64,000 nucleotides of DNA. Origin: Halodesulfovibrio sp. MK-HDV. GTDB taxonomy: Bacteria > Desulfobacterota > Desulfovibrionia > Desulfovibrionales > Desulfovibrionaceae. The stretch is from positions 1 to 64,000 of the forward strand of contig NZ_WYDS01000005.1 of the NCBI RefSeq assembly GCF_009914765.1, in the 5' to 3' direction. Shown one piece after another: positions 55,147 to 63,432 of the stretch. The position numbers and the translations under genes were made by a program. Below the pieces are notes generated by a model. The model worked only from the letters and a program-made list of their open reading frames with translations, did not search any database and was not told the DNA's origin. Position 1 is the stretch's first letter, and the number at the start of each line of letters is the position of its first letter.

Positions 55147-56952
55147 CTATGCGTCTGCTTTCAATTTTTCAATCACACTGTTGAGATTTTCAGCCTGTGC
55201 AACAAGCTGTTCTGTGTTGGCGGCAGAACTATCAACGAGTGTGCTGTTGTCACGGGCAATTGAATCAATTTCTTCCACGCTTCGAGTAATCTCTTCTGAC
55301 GCTGCTGACTGCTGCTCTGCTGCGGTTGCAATTGAGCGTACCTGTTCAGCAGCAGAATCCGCAGCGAGTACAATTTCGCTAAGCACTTCGCCGGATTTGC
55401 TGGATAAGCTTTGCACGTTTTCAAACGCATCAAGAGTCTCATCCATGCCGTGTGCGTTAAGCTTGGCGAGATCCTGAATTGTTTTAATATTCTTACTTAC
55501 TTCATGAGTTGCATTCATGGTTTTTTCAGCAAGTTTGCGAACTTCATCCGCAACAACCGCAAACCCTCGTCCAGCATCACCGGCTCGTGCTGCTTCAATA
55601 GCGGCGTTGAGCGCCAGCAGGTTGGTTTGATCCGCAATATCGTTAATGACATTGATGATGTCACCAATGGATTCAGACTGGGCATCAAGTGTCGCCATAT
55701 TGCCTTTAAGTTCTTCGCTGCGTGCATGCAGCTGTGTGATTGCTGCAACGGATTCTGTTACTGCGTCAGCCCCCTGCTGTGCCATAACGCGGGAACGTTC
55801 GGTTTCAGAAGCAGCCTCACTTGCGTTGCGGGCAACTTCCAGAACGGTAGCGTTCATTTCCTCCATTGCTGTTGCAGCATCACCGATGCGGGTCATCTGG
55901 GAACTTGTGCCTTGCTGAATATTTGAGTTCTGATCGAAAAGTGACCCCATTTCACTGTTCATACTGCGTACCAAGCCTTCAAGAGTGGATGCAGCCGTAA
56001 GGATACCTTCTTTAGTGGCGATTTCAGCTTGTGCCATAGCGTCTTTAGCTTGTTGCGCAGCTTGGCGGGCGATTTGGGTCTGGTTCTGTGCTTCAGCCTC
56101 TTTCTTTTCCATCTCTTTTTTGTCGTGCTTAAATGTATCCACCATCTGGGTTAAGGAGCGCTGTAGGCTGGTTACTTCGTCTTGCCCGTCAACAGAGATA
56201 GGAACATCCAGATTACCGGAAGCTACTTCCTGTGCTGCCTCTGTTGCCAGAGAGAGAGGGCGGAGAATACTACGTGAAATCATAATGCATAGTGGAATGA
56301 TCACAGCGAAAATAGCGCAGAAGAGAATAATTCTATCGAGGAACGCTTTATCAACCATGGACGTGATTGTGTTGCTGATTTCCTCGCCTTCTATTGCGAT
56401 GTTATCGATATAGACACCTGTCGCGATAACATAGTCTGTGTTGCCGATGTGTGTGCCGTAACTAATCTTAGGCTGTTTTCCCATTCCCGGTTTATCGAAA
56501 ATGTACTCAACAAAGCCTCCCCCTTCTTGTGCTTTGGCTACGAGCTCCTTGTTGAACATTACCCCGTTGGAGTCTTGAAAATTTATTACGGATTCGCCAA
56601 CTCGTTGAGGATTCGGCGGGAATACTACAAATTTTCCACCTTGAAGAATGAAAAAATATCCTGAGTTGTCATCTTCGTGCCGAAGCTCGTTAATTGCATT
56701 TTGCAAAGCGGTTTTCTGTTCAGCTTTAGGCAATCCGTCAATTTCTTTCGCTAACAAGAATGCCAAGCTGTCTACTGCAAGTTTTATGGACTCCTGACGC
56801 CCTTCAAACATCTCTTCTTTGGCCGTTTTCACGGAATAATCTTGTATGTGTTGTGTCGTTATGTAGAAAAGGAAAAATGCCCCGACAATGCACAACATAT
56901 TTATGAGTAGTAATGAGAAAATTCTGTGTTGAATGGTAAACCTGCGTAACAT
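55147..56952 (-). CDS. methyl-accepting chemotaxis protein with Cache sensor
   Basis: This 601-residue receptor has an N-terminal membrane helix ([20 protein letters not shown]), a periplasmic single Cache-type domain ([20 protein letters not shown]), a second helix (about residues 208-230, [18 protein letters not shown]), HAMP ([19 protein letters not shown]) and the signalling tip with the hairpin [20 protein letters not shown]. The start at 56952 follows GGAGGGG; ATG 56964 precedes it. Ligand unknown, perhaps small organic acids as for other Cache sensors. Confidence 0.93.
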   Translation of the reverse strand: MLRRFTIQHRIFSLLLINMLCIVGAFFLFYITTQHIQDYSVKTAKEEMFEGRQESIKLAVDSLAFLLAKEIDGLPKAEQKTALQNAINELRHEDDNSGYFFILQGGKFVVFPPNPQRVGESVINFQDSNGVMFNKELVAKAQEGGGFVEYIFDKPGMGKQPKISYGTHIGNTDYVIATGVYIDNIAIEGEEISNTITSMVDKAFLDRIILFCAIFAVIIPLCIMISRSILRPLSLATEAAQEVASGNLDVPISVDGQDEVTSLQRSLTQMVDTFKHDKKEMEKKEAEAQNQTQIARQAAQQAKDAMAQAEIATKEGILTAASTLEGLVRSMNSEMGSLFDQNSNIQQGTSSQMTRIGDAATAMEEMNATVLEVARNASEAASETERSRVMAQQGADAVTESVAAITQLHARSEELKGNMATLDAQSESIGDIINVINDIADQTNLLALNAAIEAARAGDAGRGFAVVADEVRKLAEKTMNATHEVSKNIKTIQDLAKLNAHGMDETLDAFENVQSLSSKSGEVLSEIVLAADSAAEQVRSIATAAEQQSAASEEITRSVEEIDSIARDNSTLVDSSAANTEQLVAQAENLNSVIEKLKADA

Positions 56953-57032
56953 AAACCCCTCCATGGTACGCGCCGTTTACAACGGCCTGTAAAAATTATT
57001 GTCACGTGCTGAATCGCACAAACTTTATTATC

Positions 57033-57057
57033 GCTAATAGTAACTGTAACTATTAGC
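57033..57057. promoter_or_regulatory. inverted repeat upstream of chemoreceptor
   Basis: GCTAATAGT and ACTATTAGC are perfect complements separated by AACTGTA, about 80 bases before the receptor start. It could be an operator. Confidence 0.45.
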
Positions 57058-57210
57058 ACTGATGTTCTTCTGTTCTTATCTTTTTAAAAGGTCAATAAGA
57101 TTTTAAAATTAAAGGTAAAAATAAATAATACATTAGTTATTGAGACTAACACTTCACCTGTAAATTGTGGAATTTTCTATTAGTGGAACCAAAAAAATGG
57201 ACATAAAAAA

Positions 57211-57233
57211 ACGCCGCTTCTTTCGAAGCGGCG
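57211..57233 (-). terminator. terminator after NicO gene
   Basis: ACGCCGCTTC / GAAGCGGCGT stem; the minus strand then reads TTTTTTATG. Confidence 0.9.
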
Positions 57234-57260
57234 TGTGTAATTTTTAGCTATATTGATATG

Positions 57261-58182
57261 TTAGAATTGAGATGTTGCAATAAGCAGCCAGCCTGTAGCA
57301 ATTATGACAGTACCGGCAATAATTGAGAATGATGTGTGAAGTACAGCAACAGCAGTGGAACTCTTACCTGCAACGTGCATAAGCATTTTTCGAGAATGGA
57401 TGCTGGCAATACCAAAAAGTGACGTCGTAATTCCCATCCCCATAGTAAAGAAGACTGCACCAAGAAGTCCCGTAGCGAGCAAATTTAAGCTCAATGCAAA
57501 GGAAAGTAGAAGCGCAACTCCAGGACATGGAACAAGGCCGGAAATAATGGAAACAGTGATGATTCCTTTATTGTCGGCTTCTTTTTTTGTGCTGCTATCT
57601 TTACGATACCGCGAAACAGCTTCGTACAGTGCGTGTAGCAGTATGAAAATACCCAGCCCGATTATGAGATAGTAGCTTGTCATCTTCAGTGGTTCACTAG
57701 CGGATGAAAGCGCACGACTCCCCTTGAGATTTAGCAGGAAGTACGCACCAAGGACGACAACGACAGCAGAAAGCGTATGCACCGCTGTGAGCAAATGTCC
57801 CATGAGAACGCCTTTAAGCAACGTTCCTTTTCTGCCCAGAAAGTAGGAAAAAACAATGGATTTGCCATGTCCCGGCCCAAGTGCGTGAATTATTCCATAG
57901 AGAAAAGAGAATAGTAAAAAAAGACCAGAAGGCTTGTCCGTTCGGGTTTTTTTTAATTTCACGACCAAGAGTTGTCATTTTTGAGCGCAGGGAGCGCTGG
58001 GCAAGGTTTACGTTGCGAAGCATTTTTGAATATTGCAGCGCAAAGAATCCAGCCTTGTGTTGTTGCAGTTCCGTTTGGTCAACGGTTGTTTTGCCGGTAC
58101 TGTGCTTACCCGTAAATGGACTGGCGTGAGCCGCTGTTACCATTAGGAGAATAAGTAGAGCTGCGAGAAAAATTTTTTGCAT
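57261..58182 (-). pseudogene. NicO-type nickel/cobalt transporter, frame broken at a T7 run
   Basis: NicO/RcnA-like proteins move nickel or cobalt across the inner membrane. The first part (58182 to about 57920) has a signal peptide (MQKIFLAALLILLMVTAAHA) and a periplasmic stretch; the second part (to 57261) has the membrane domain with the signature GIIHALGPGHGKS and later LVPCPGVALLLSFALSLNL. The two frames join if one base is removed from the A7 run at 57916-57922 (T7 in the mRNA), giving FWSFLLFSFLYGIIHALG. The first part cannot work alone; a downstream ATG could start the second part without signal peptide. It begins 2 bases after DUF1007. Confidence 0.85.
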
Positions 58183-58184
58183 AA

Positions 58185-58772
58185 CTAAAACTCAAATGTA
58201 ACGGCTGTAGGGATGATTTGACCCTGATAGAATGCCAGTTCCGGTGCCTCATCAATAGTAAGCTGTAGATCTTTTTTTCCATCAACAGCGACAGCCTCTA
58301 AGGCAGTATAAAAATCTGAGTAGTAAGAAGGGTCAAATATAGCGATTTGCATTTTTTGTACTGACTCTTTTTTTGCAACGGAAAACGGAATGTTCATTTT
58401 GTACTTCAACGTTCCCTTTTCAAAGATCGCGACAAAGTTGGTGATCTTTTTCAACGAAACTCTTTTACCGTTAAGCATTATGTGAACGAAAAAACTTTGT
58501 TCAGCAAGATAACTTTCAATGTCCGGACGCTGTTTGTTCCATTCAGCCTGAGTTAACGCGCCATCAGCGTTTGTATCTAGATCAATCAAAAACAGGTCGC
58601 TGGACATATCGTCGAATGTCCAGACAACATCAATCGATTTCAGGCTGTTGTTTTCGAAGTGCAAATTCAATGAGCTGTCGATAAATACATGCGGGTGTGC
58701 CTTTGCGACGCGTGGGGTAAATACCATGCTGCAAAGACAAAGGATAAGAAGCAGTGATAAGGCAGTTCTCAT
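58185..58772 (-). CDS. DUF1007 family periplasmic protein
   Basis: DUF1007 proteins commonly accompany NicO-type transporters and are thought to bind metal. The 195-residue protein has a signal peptide (LLLILCLCSMVFTPRVAKA), the HPHVFIDSSLNL start of the family and an EF-hand-like DTNADGALTQAEW (about residue 68). It precedes NicO by 2 bases on the same strand, so a metal uptake or efflux pair is likely. The metal is not shown. Confidence 0.85.
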   Translation of the reverse strand: MRTALSLLLILCLCSMVFTPRVAKAHPHVFIDSSLNLHFENNSLKSIDVVWTFDDMSSDLFLIDLDTNADGALTQAEWNKQRPDIESYLAEQSFFVHIMLNGKRVSLKKITNFVAIFEKGTLKYKMNIPFSVAKKESVQKMQIAIFDPSYYSDFYTALEAVAVDGKKDLQLTIDEAPELAFYQGQIIPTAVTFEF

Positions 58773-58899
58773 ATCAAGACCATTTGTAAAAATGTGGATT
58801 TGCGCTGTAACTTGGCAGTATACGGGGTTTTTAGCCGATAATCATGCTCATGCCCATTTTGTATACCAATGAGATGGATTGAAAAAAAGCATTTTCTAG

Positions 58900-58928
58900 T
58901 TGACATTGAAAATCGTTTTCAATTAAAC
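58900..58928 (+). promoter_or_regulatory. Fur-like box overlapping a promoter
   Basis: ATTGAAAA-TCG-TTTTCAAT at 58905-58923 is a perfect palindrome close to the Fur site of Desulfovibrio. A TTGACA (58900-58905) and a TTAAAC (58923-58928), 17 bases apart, make a promoter that the box covers. It lies 46 bases before the DUF2325 gene, and the divergent DUF1007 gene starts at 58772, so it might act on both. Confidence 0.72.
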
Positions 58929-58968
58929 AAAGGGTAATGAAGAGGCCGGAATACATTTTGGAGGCGTT

Positions 58969-59238
58969 ATGTGTGCTACGTTAATAGGCGGAATGGATAG
59001 ACTTAGACGTGATTACATAAACACAGCAAAAAGTCAGGGTGTGAAATTGAAGGTGTTTACTGGAAAGGAGAACTCTATAGCTGGTAAAATGGGAACCCCC
59101 GATATGGTTATCCTGTTTACCAACAAAGTTTCACACGCCGCCCGTCGGGAAGTGGTACAATACGCAAAAGCAAAAAATATTCCGATTCATATGGCTCATT
59201 CCTGCGGTGTTTCCACACTTAAGCAGGTGTTACGATAA
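58969..59238 (+). CDS. DUF2325 domain protein, probably iron-regulated
   Basis: This 89-residue protein is one DUF2325 domain: ATLIGGMDRLRRDYINTAK, DMVILFTNKVSHAARREV and the late HSCGVSTLKQVL, a Rossmann-like family of unknown function. The Fur-like box just upstream suggests induction when iron is low. The protein keeps C2 and the late Cys in HSCG. It is 13 bases ahead of a TPR gene. I recall small genes of unknown function in Desulfovibrio Fur regulons but cannot match this one. Confidence 0.82.
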   Translation: MCATLIGGMDRLRRDYINTAKSQGVKLKVFTGKENSIAGKMGTPDMVILFTNKVSHAARREVVQYAKAKNIPIHMAHSCGVSTLKQVLR

Positions 59239-59251
59239 AAGGGGAATTACA

Positions 59252-59563
59252 ATGTGTGCTGCAAGAGAAATTGGTGCCCTGAGCAAAGCAGGTATGGCAG
59301 CTATGGCTGATGGTAATTACATGAATGCAGAATTTATGATGCATCAGGCTATCCGTAGAGCAGAACAGCTCGGGGTAGATACCTATACAGCAAAGCTTAA
59401 AAATAACTTTGGTATTATTCTAAATTTGCAAGGCAAAACGAATGAAGCCGCCGGTTATTTTGATGAAGCACTCACAACAATTACCAGAACAATCGGAACT
59501 GAGAATAAACTCTACCGTGTTATTGAAGCAAATCTGCAAGATACACGTGTAGGACAAGCTTAA
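59252..59563 (+). CDS. small TPR protein, second gene of the DUF2325 pair
   Basis: This 103-residue protein has two to three TPR-type helices pairs (GMAAMADGNYMNAEFMMHQA and NNFGIILNLQGKTNEAAGYF). The start at 59252 (MCAAREIGAL) has GGGGAA 8 bases ahead; a longer frame opens 15 codons earlier inside the DUF2325 gene. Like its neighbour it starts MCA. It should be co-transcribed under the Fur-like box. Confidence 0.78.
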   Translation: MCAAREIGALSKAGMAAMADGNYMNAEFMMHQAIRRAEQLGVDTYTAKLKNNFGIILNLQGKTNEAAGYFDEALTTITRTIGTENKLYRVIEANLQDTRVGQA

Positions 59564-59713
59564 GTACATTCATCGAGACAAACTTGCACAACATCACGAT
59601 TTTTTTAGACACAACTCTCGTCTCGGTGTACAATATTTACAAAAGGTAATGCCGAAAGGCCATGGATTAACCTTTATCCTCCTCACAGACATATGATATA
59701 TGGACAAAGTTCG

Positions 59714-59747
59714 AAAAGACGATAGCAAAACATGCTATCGTCTTTTT
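59714..59747. terminator. bidirectional terminator between TPR gene and gpsA
   Basis: AAAAGACGATAGC / GCTATCGTCTTTTT stem with loop AAAACAT between convergent genes. Confidence 0.9.
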
Positions 59748-59761
59748 GTTTGTTCAAACGG

Positions 59762-60754
59762 CTATTCTTCTCGCAGGTCACGCTTCATCAGTTCGCGCCA
59801 TGCGACGTGCGGATTCTTTCCATCGTGGATAATGGCATGCATGGTGGCAGTAATAGGAAGTTCAACGCTGAGGCGCTGTGCAAGCCTGTGAACCGCGGTT
59901 GTGGTCTTCACGCCTTCAGCGACCTGATGCATTTCTTCGAGGATCTGATCCATGGTTTTGCCTTGGCCGAGCTTGAGCCCGACTTGTCTGTTTCGAGACA
60001 GGTCACCAGTGCAGGTTAATACGAGATCTCCCATTCCAGAAAGCCCCATAAATGTTTCTGCCTTTGCACCCATGACAACGCCGAGACGTGACATTTCTGC
60101 AAGACCGCGTGTGATGAGCGCAGCGCGTGCGTTTGCGCCGAACCGTAGTCCGTCGGACATGCCTGCTGCGATGGCGATAACGTTTTTGAATGCGCCGCCG
60201 AGTTCAACACCGAGGACATCTGTTGATGAGTATGCACGGAAATTTTCATTGGAAAACATTTCGCGTAACTCTTTGCCACATTGATGATTGCAGCAGCCTA
60301 AGACAACTGCTGTCGGCATACCGCGCACAACTTCTGCTGCGAATGAAGGGCCGGAAAGCATGGCGAAAATAGGATTTTTATGTCCGAGTTCTTCTGTGAC
60401 AACTTCAGACACGGTTTTGCCAGTGTCCAGTTCCAGCCCCTTGTTGGAGCATATTATTGTAGTGCCATCATCAATGAGCGGTTCAAACTTTTTCAACGTG
60501 CTGCGAAATACCTGACACGGTACAGAAAAAAGAATGTGACGCGCACCTGTGAGTGCGGTCTGTGCGTTGGTTGTTGCAGTAATATTCTCGTGGAGCGGCA
60601 CATTCGGTAAGTATTTAGCGTTTTCCCGTGTGCTGTTAATGGCTTCAGCCTGCTTATCGTCACGCACGAGTAACGGTACTGTATATCCCTTGTCGGCAAG
60701 CAGTTGAGCGAGGGCTGTTCCCCAGCTTCCGCCGCCGATTACGGTAACGTTCAT
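59762..60754 (-). CDS. gpsA: NAD(P)H-dependent glycerol-3-phosphate dehydrogenase
   Basis: GpsA makes glycerol-3-phosphate for phospholipid synthesis. The 330-residue protein has the NAD loop VIGGGSWGTALAQLLADKGY, the family core FAMLSGPSFAAEVVRG, a catalytic-lysine segment GVELGGAFKNVIAIAAGMSD and GANARAALITRGLAEM. Length is typical. It stands alone, and a 10-base palindrome lies 51 bases upstream of its start. Confidence 0.96.
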   Translation of the reverse strand: MNVTVIGGGSWGTALAQLLADKGYTVPLLVRDDKQAEAINSTRENAKYLPNVPLHENITATTNAQTALTGARHILFSVPCQVFRSTLKKFEPLIDDGTTIICSNKGLELDTGKTVSEVVTEELGHKNPIFAMLSGPSFAAEVVRGMPTAVVLGCCNHQCGKELREMFSNENFRAYSSTDVLGVELGGAFKNVIAIAAGMSDGLRFGANARAALITRGLAEMSRLGVVMGAKAETFMGLSGMGDLVLTCTGDLSRNRQVGLKLGQGKTMDQILEEMHQVAEGVKTTTAVHRLAQRLSVELPITATMHAIIHDGKNPHVAWRELMKRDLREE

Positions 60755-61140
60755 GTAGGACTCCAGAAAATCAATCTAGATGTAATGTTGAGAAAGTTTT
60801 AATGACAAAATGTATACGGTTACATTTTGTTTCAGACATCATGTATCTTATCGTTTGCTAAGCCACAAGGCTAGTTTTTATGATTAGCCGCTTTTTCAGA
60901 AGGGTTCCATGATGTCTGTGAGGCGACAGAAAAAGCAGCAGGCATATAGTATGTTCCCCGCGAGGCGGATTGTGGGAAAAATTGCAGATTGAACGTACTT
61001 TTGGAACACTAAAAATAATAAACAGTGTTGTATTTACTGCATGTTGTGTGCGCTAGCCGAAAAAATGATTAGCAGTTGCAACGCGCGGTGCTAACAGGTA
61101 TCAACACTTGGTGAAATAAAAAAGGAATGTGAGGATGACC
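60755..61140. other. divergent intergenic region gpsA / ahb
   Basis: No gene is seen. A perfect inverted repeat lies at 60805-60830. The rest is mixed AT-rich sequence, with weak ribosome sites before the ahb start (GGAATGTGAGG). Confidence 0.5.
60805..60830. promoter_or_regulatory. perfect 10-base palindrome near gpsA
   Basis: ACAAAATGTA and TACATTTTGT flank TACGGT. The arms are perfect. Its place between gpsA and ahb-hemL suggests an operator for a dimeric regulator; none is named by the sequence. Confidence 0.5.
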
Positions 61141-61620
61141 ATGGCGAAAACCGAGTTTACGGAAATCGAAAAAAAGATTTTGCATATTGTGCAAGCCAAT
61201 CTTCCAGATAGCGCTACTCCATACGCAGATATTGCAAAAGAAGTGGGCACAGACGAAGAAACTGTTCTTAATCTGCTGCAGCTTATGAAAGACGAAGGCA
61301 CAATCCGCCGTTTTGGTGCGAGCTTAAAGCATCAGAAAGCAGGATTTAATCATAATGCAATGGTTGCATGGGTAGTAGACGAAGACATCATTGATGGAAT
61401 CGGTAAAATTGCTGCCAAGCATACACTCATTTCCCATTGCTACCACCGTCCGACCACTCACCCTGAGTGGAAATACAATCTTTTTACGATGATTCATGGT
61501 CGTCACGAAGATGAGTACATGGAAGTTGTTGAAGAGCTTCGCAATGCGACTGAGCTGGACGAATTCGCCGTGCTCACGTCTTTGAAAGAGCTCAAAAAAA
61601 CATCCATGACATATTTTTAG
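61141..61620 (+). CDS. AsnC/Lrp-like siroheme decarboxylase subunit (AhbA/AhbB type)
   Basis: Ahb proteins look like Lrp regulators but decarboxylate siroheme to didecarboxysiroheme in the alternative heme pathway of sulfate reducers. The protein (159 residues from 61141) has a helix-turn-helix-like N-terminus ([20 protein letters not shown]), then [20 protein letters not shown] and the decarboxylase-type [20 protein letters not shown]. Starts at 61129 (GTG), 61135 and 61141 are possible; TGAGG sits 6 bases before the last. It leads hemL on the same strand. AhbA and AhbB are similar, so I do not name the subunit. Confidence 0.85.
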   Translation: MAKTEFTEIEKKILHIVQANLPDSATPYADIAKEVGTDEETVLNLLQLMKDEGTIRRFGASLKHQKAGFNHNAMVAWVVDEDIIDGIGKIAAKHTLISHCYHRPTTHPEWKYNLFTMIHGRHEDEYMEVVEELRNATELDEFAVLTSLKELKKTSMTYF

Positions 61621-61632
61621 ATTTTTCAGCAT

Positions 61633-61659
61633 AAAACCCGCGTTATCCGCGTGGTTTTG
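61633..61659 (+). terminator. weak hairpin between ahb and hemL
   Basis: AAAACC-CGCG / CGCG-TGGTTTT with loop TTATC; imperfect stem with T4 tail. It may attenuate or stabilise the transcript rather than stop it. Confidence 0.45.
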
Positions 61660-61694
61660 GCTTCTATATTATACCACCTAAGAGGAAGAACCGT

Positions 61695-62963
61695 ATGGAA
61701 CGCTCCAGTGAATTATACGCACGCGCAAAAGACCTTATGCCTGGTGGCGTAAACAGCCCAATCCGTGCTTGTCTTAGCGTTGAATGTGAGCCGCTTTTCA
61801 TTAAAAAAGGTGAAGGCGCAACTCTTACCACTGAAGACGGCAAGACCTACATCGATTTCGTTGAAGGTTGGGGTCCAATGCTGCTTGGTCACGCTCATCC
61901 GGACGTAACCAAAGCAATTCAGGAATCCGCTGCAAACGGCTGCTGTTTCGGTGCACCTTACGCTGGCGAGGTTGAACTTGCACAGATGATCGTTGATGCA
62001 ATGCCTGGTATAGACATGGTTCGTATGGTTAGCTCCGGTACTGAAGCTACCATGACAGCCTTACGTCTTGCTCGCGGTTACACAGGTCGTGACAAGTTCG
62101 TTAAATTTATTGGTAACTACCACGGTCACGGTGATCCGTTCCTCGCAGCAGCAGGCTCCGGTTTCGCAGATCTTGCAATTCCGGGTACACCGGGTGTTCC
62201 TGCCGGTACCGTTCAGGATACCTTGCTTGTTCCTTACAACGATCTTGAAGCAGTTCGTAAGCAGTTTGAAGCAAACGGCGACGAAATTTCCTGCATCATC
62301 GTTGAGCCAATGGCTGGTAACATGGGTGTTATCCCTCCAGCAGAAGGTTTCCTCCAAGGTCTTCGTGACGTGTGTGACCAGTACGGCGCATTGCTTATCT
62401 TCGACGAAGTAATCACCGGTTTCCGTCTCTCTTACGGTGGCGCACAGAAACGTTTCGGCGTTACTCCTGACCTCACCACTCTCGGTAAAATTATCGGCGG
62501 CGGTATGCCAGTAGGCGCATACGGCGGCAAGCGTGAGATCATGGATCGCGTGGCACCAACCGGTAACATTTTCCAAGCAGGCACTAACTCCGGTAACCCG
62601 GTTGTTATGGCAGCTGGTATTGCTACCCTGAAAGTGCTCCAGAATGCAGATTACGATGCACTCGAAGCCCGCGTTGCAGCGTTCGCTAAAGAACTGCACG
62701 CAATCCTCGCTTCCAAAGGTGTGGACGTAACCTACAACACCATCGCATCCATGTTCACCATGTTCTTCACGAACGAAAAAGTGACACATTTTGAGCACTC
62801 CAAAGCTTGTAATGCAAAAATGTACGCTTCTTTCTACCAGCAGATGCGCGCTCAAGGCATTTACCTTGCGTCCCTCGGTCTCGAGGCTGCAATGGTTTCC
62901 TTCGCGCATACTGACGAACAGCTTGAGAAAGCTCTCGAAGCTGCTCGTAACGTGAAGTTTTAG
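61695..62963 (+). CDS. hemL: glutamate-1-semialdehyde 2,1-aminomutase
   Basis: HemL makes 5-aminolevulinate, the tetrapyrrole precursor. The 422-residue PLP enzyme has [20 protein letters not shown], the cofactor aspartate in [13 protein letters not shown] and the lysine segment [20 protein letters not shown] (lysine near 266). AGAGGAAG precedes the ATG. It lies 74 bases after the ahb gene and upstream of cbiG, so this end of the window supplies siroheme, heme and cobalamin pathways. Confidence 0.97.
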   Translation: MERSSELYARAKDLMPGGVNSPIRACLSVECEPLFIKKGEGATLTTEDGKTYIDFVEGWGPMLLGHAHPDVTKAIQESAANGCCFGAPYAGEVELAQMIVDAMPGIDMVRMVSSGTEATMTALRLARGYTGRDKFVKFIGNYHGHGDPFLAAAGSGFADLAIPGTPGVPAGTVQDTLLVPYNDLEAVRKQFEANGDEISCIIVEPMAGNMGVIPPAEGFLQGLRDVCDQYGALLIFDEVITGFRLSYGGAQKRFGVTPDLTTLGKIIGGGMPVGAYGGKREIMDRVAPTGNIFQAGTNSGNPVVMAAGIATLKVLQNADYDALEARVAAFAKELHAILASKGVDVTYNTIASMFTMFFTNEKVTHFEHSKACNAKMYASFYQQMRAQGIYLASLGLEAAMVSFAHTDEQLEKALEAARNVKF

Positions 62964-62998
62964 CTTTAATATTGCCTGCGGCGCTTGTTGAGTTTTGA

Positions 62999-63372
62999 TG
63001 CCTCCGGCGGGCAAAGGGCCAGCCCCTTGCATCCCCGCGAGAGGAACGTCCTCTCGACTGCGTTGACGTACAGGTGAGTTATTGACCGTAAACAATGATC
63101 AATAACTCCAAGCTAAAAATTAGGTTACTAACAATTACAGGCGCTGCTGCGTCGTGTTAAGTCTGAACAAAAAGGACTTTGTTAGTACGTTCGAGTATAT
63201 TACGAAGGGTGGAGTGTTCGTCGCTCCACCCTTTGTTGTGATAAGGTAGCGACCATGAAGCCGCGTGAGAGCATAAGCAACGTACGCGGGTCGCAATAAA
63301 AATCGCGGTCAAGGGGGCGTCCCCCTTGCGGGTGCAGGGCAGAGCCCTTGCCCGTCGGAGACCTGCCAGAGG
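62999..63372. repeat. intergenic element, copy H (diverged)
   Basis: The left end TGCCTCCGGCGGGCAA (62999) is followed by GC-rich side sequence. A hairpin of different sequence (63205-63233) precedes a recognisable right arm: ATAAGGTAGCGACCATGAAG (63241), CCGCGTGAGAGCATAAGCAA, CGCGGGTCGCAATAAAAATC, then GGGGGCGTCCCCC and GTCGGAGACCTGCC. The intervening left part has a GAGTTATTGA / TCAATAACTC repeat at 63076-63108. It lies between co-oriented hemL and cbiG, unlike most copies. Confidence 0.72.
63205..63233 (+). terminator. terminator-like hairpin of copy H
   Basis: AAGGGTGGAG / CTCCACCCTT stem with loop TGTTCGTCG and a short T-run; may end the hemL transcript. Confidence 0.75.
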
Positions 63373-63432
63373 CGTTAGTTTCCTCATGCCGAAGGCAAAC
63401 AAACATTCACACTGCAAAGGCATAACAACGCT

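Larger units (their letters stand above)
56953..57260. other. intergenic region chemoreceptor / NicO
   Basis: No gene is seen. It holds a 9-base inverted repeat at 57033-57057 and the NicO terminator at 57211-57233. Confidence 0.5.

Noticed and set aside
62061-63095. Long open frame (344 codons) on the minus strand opposite hemL
   Set aside because: It lies antisense to a clear HemL, has no family features and is rich in Cys/His/Val from codon shadowing.
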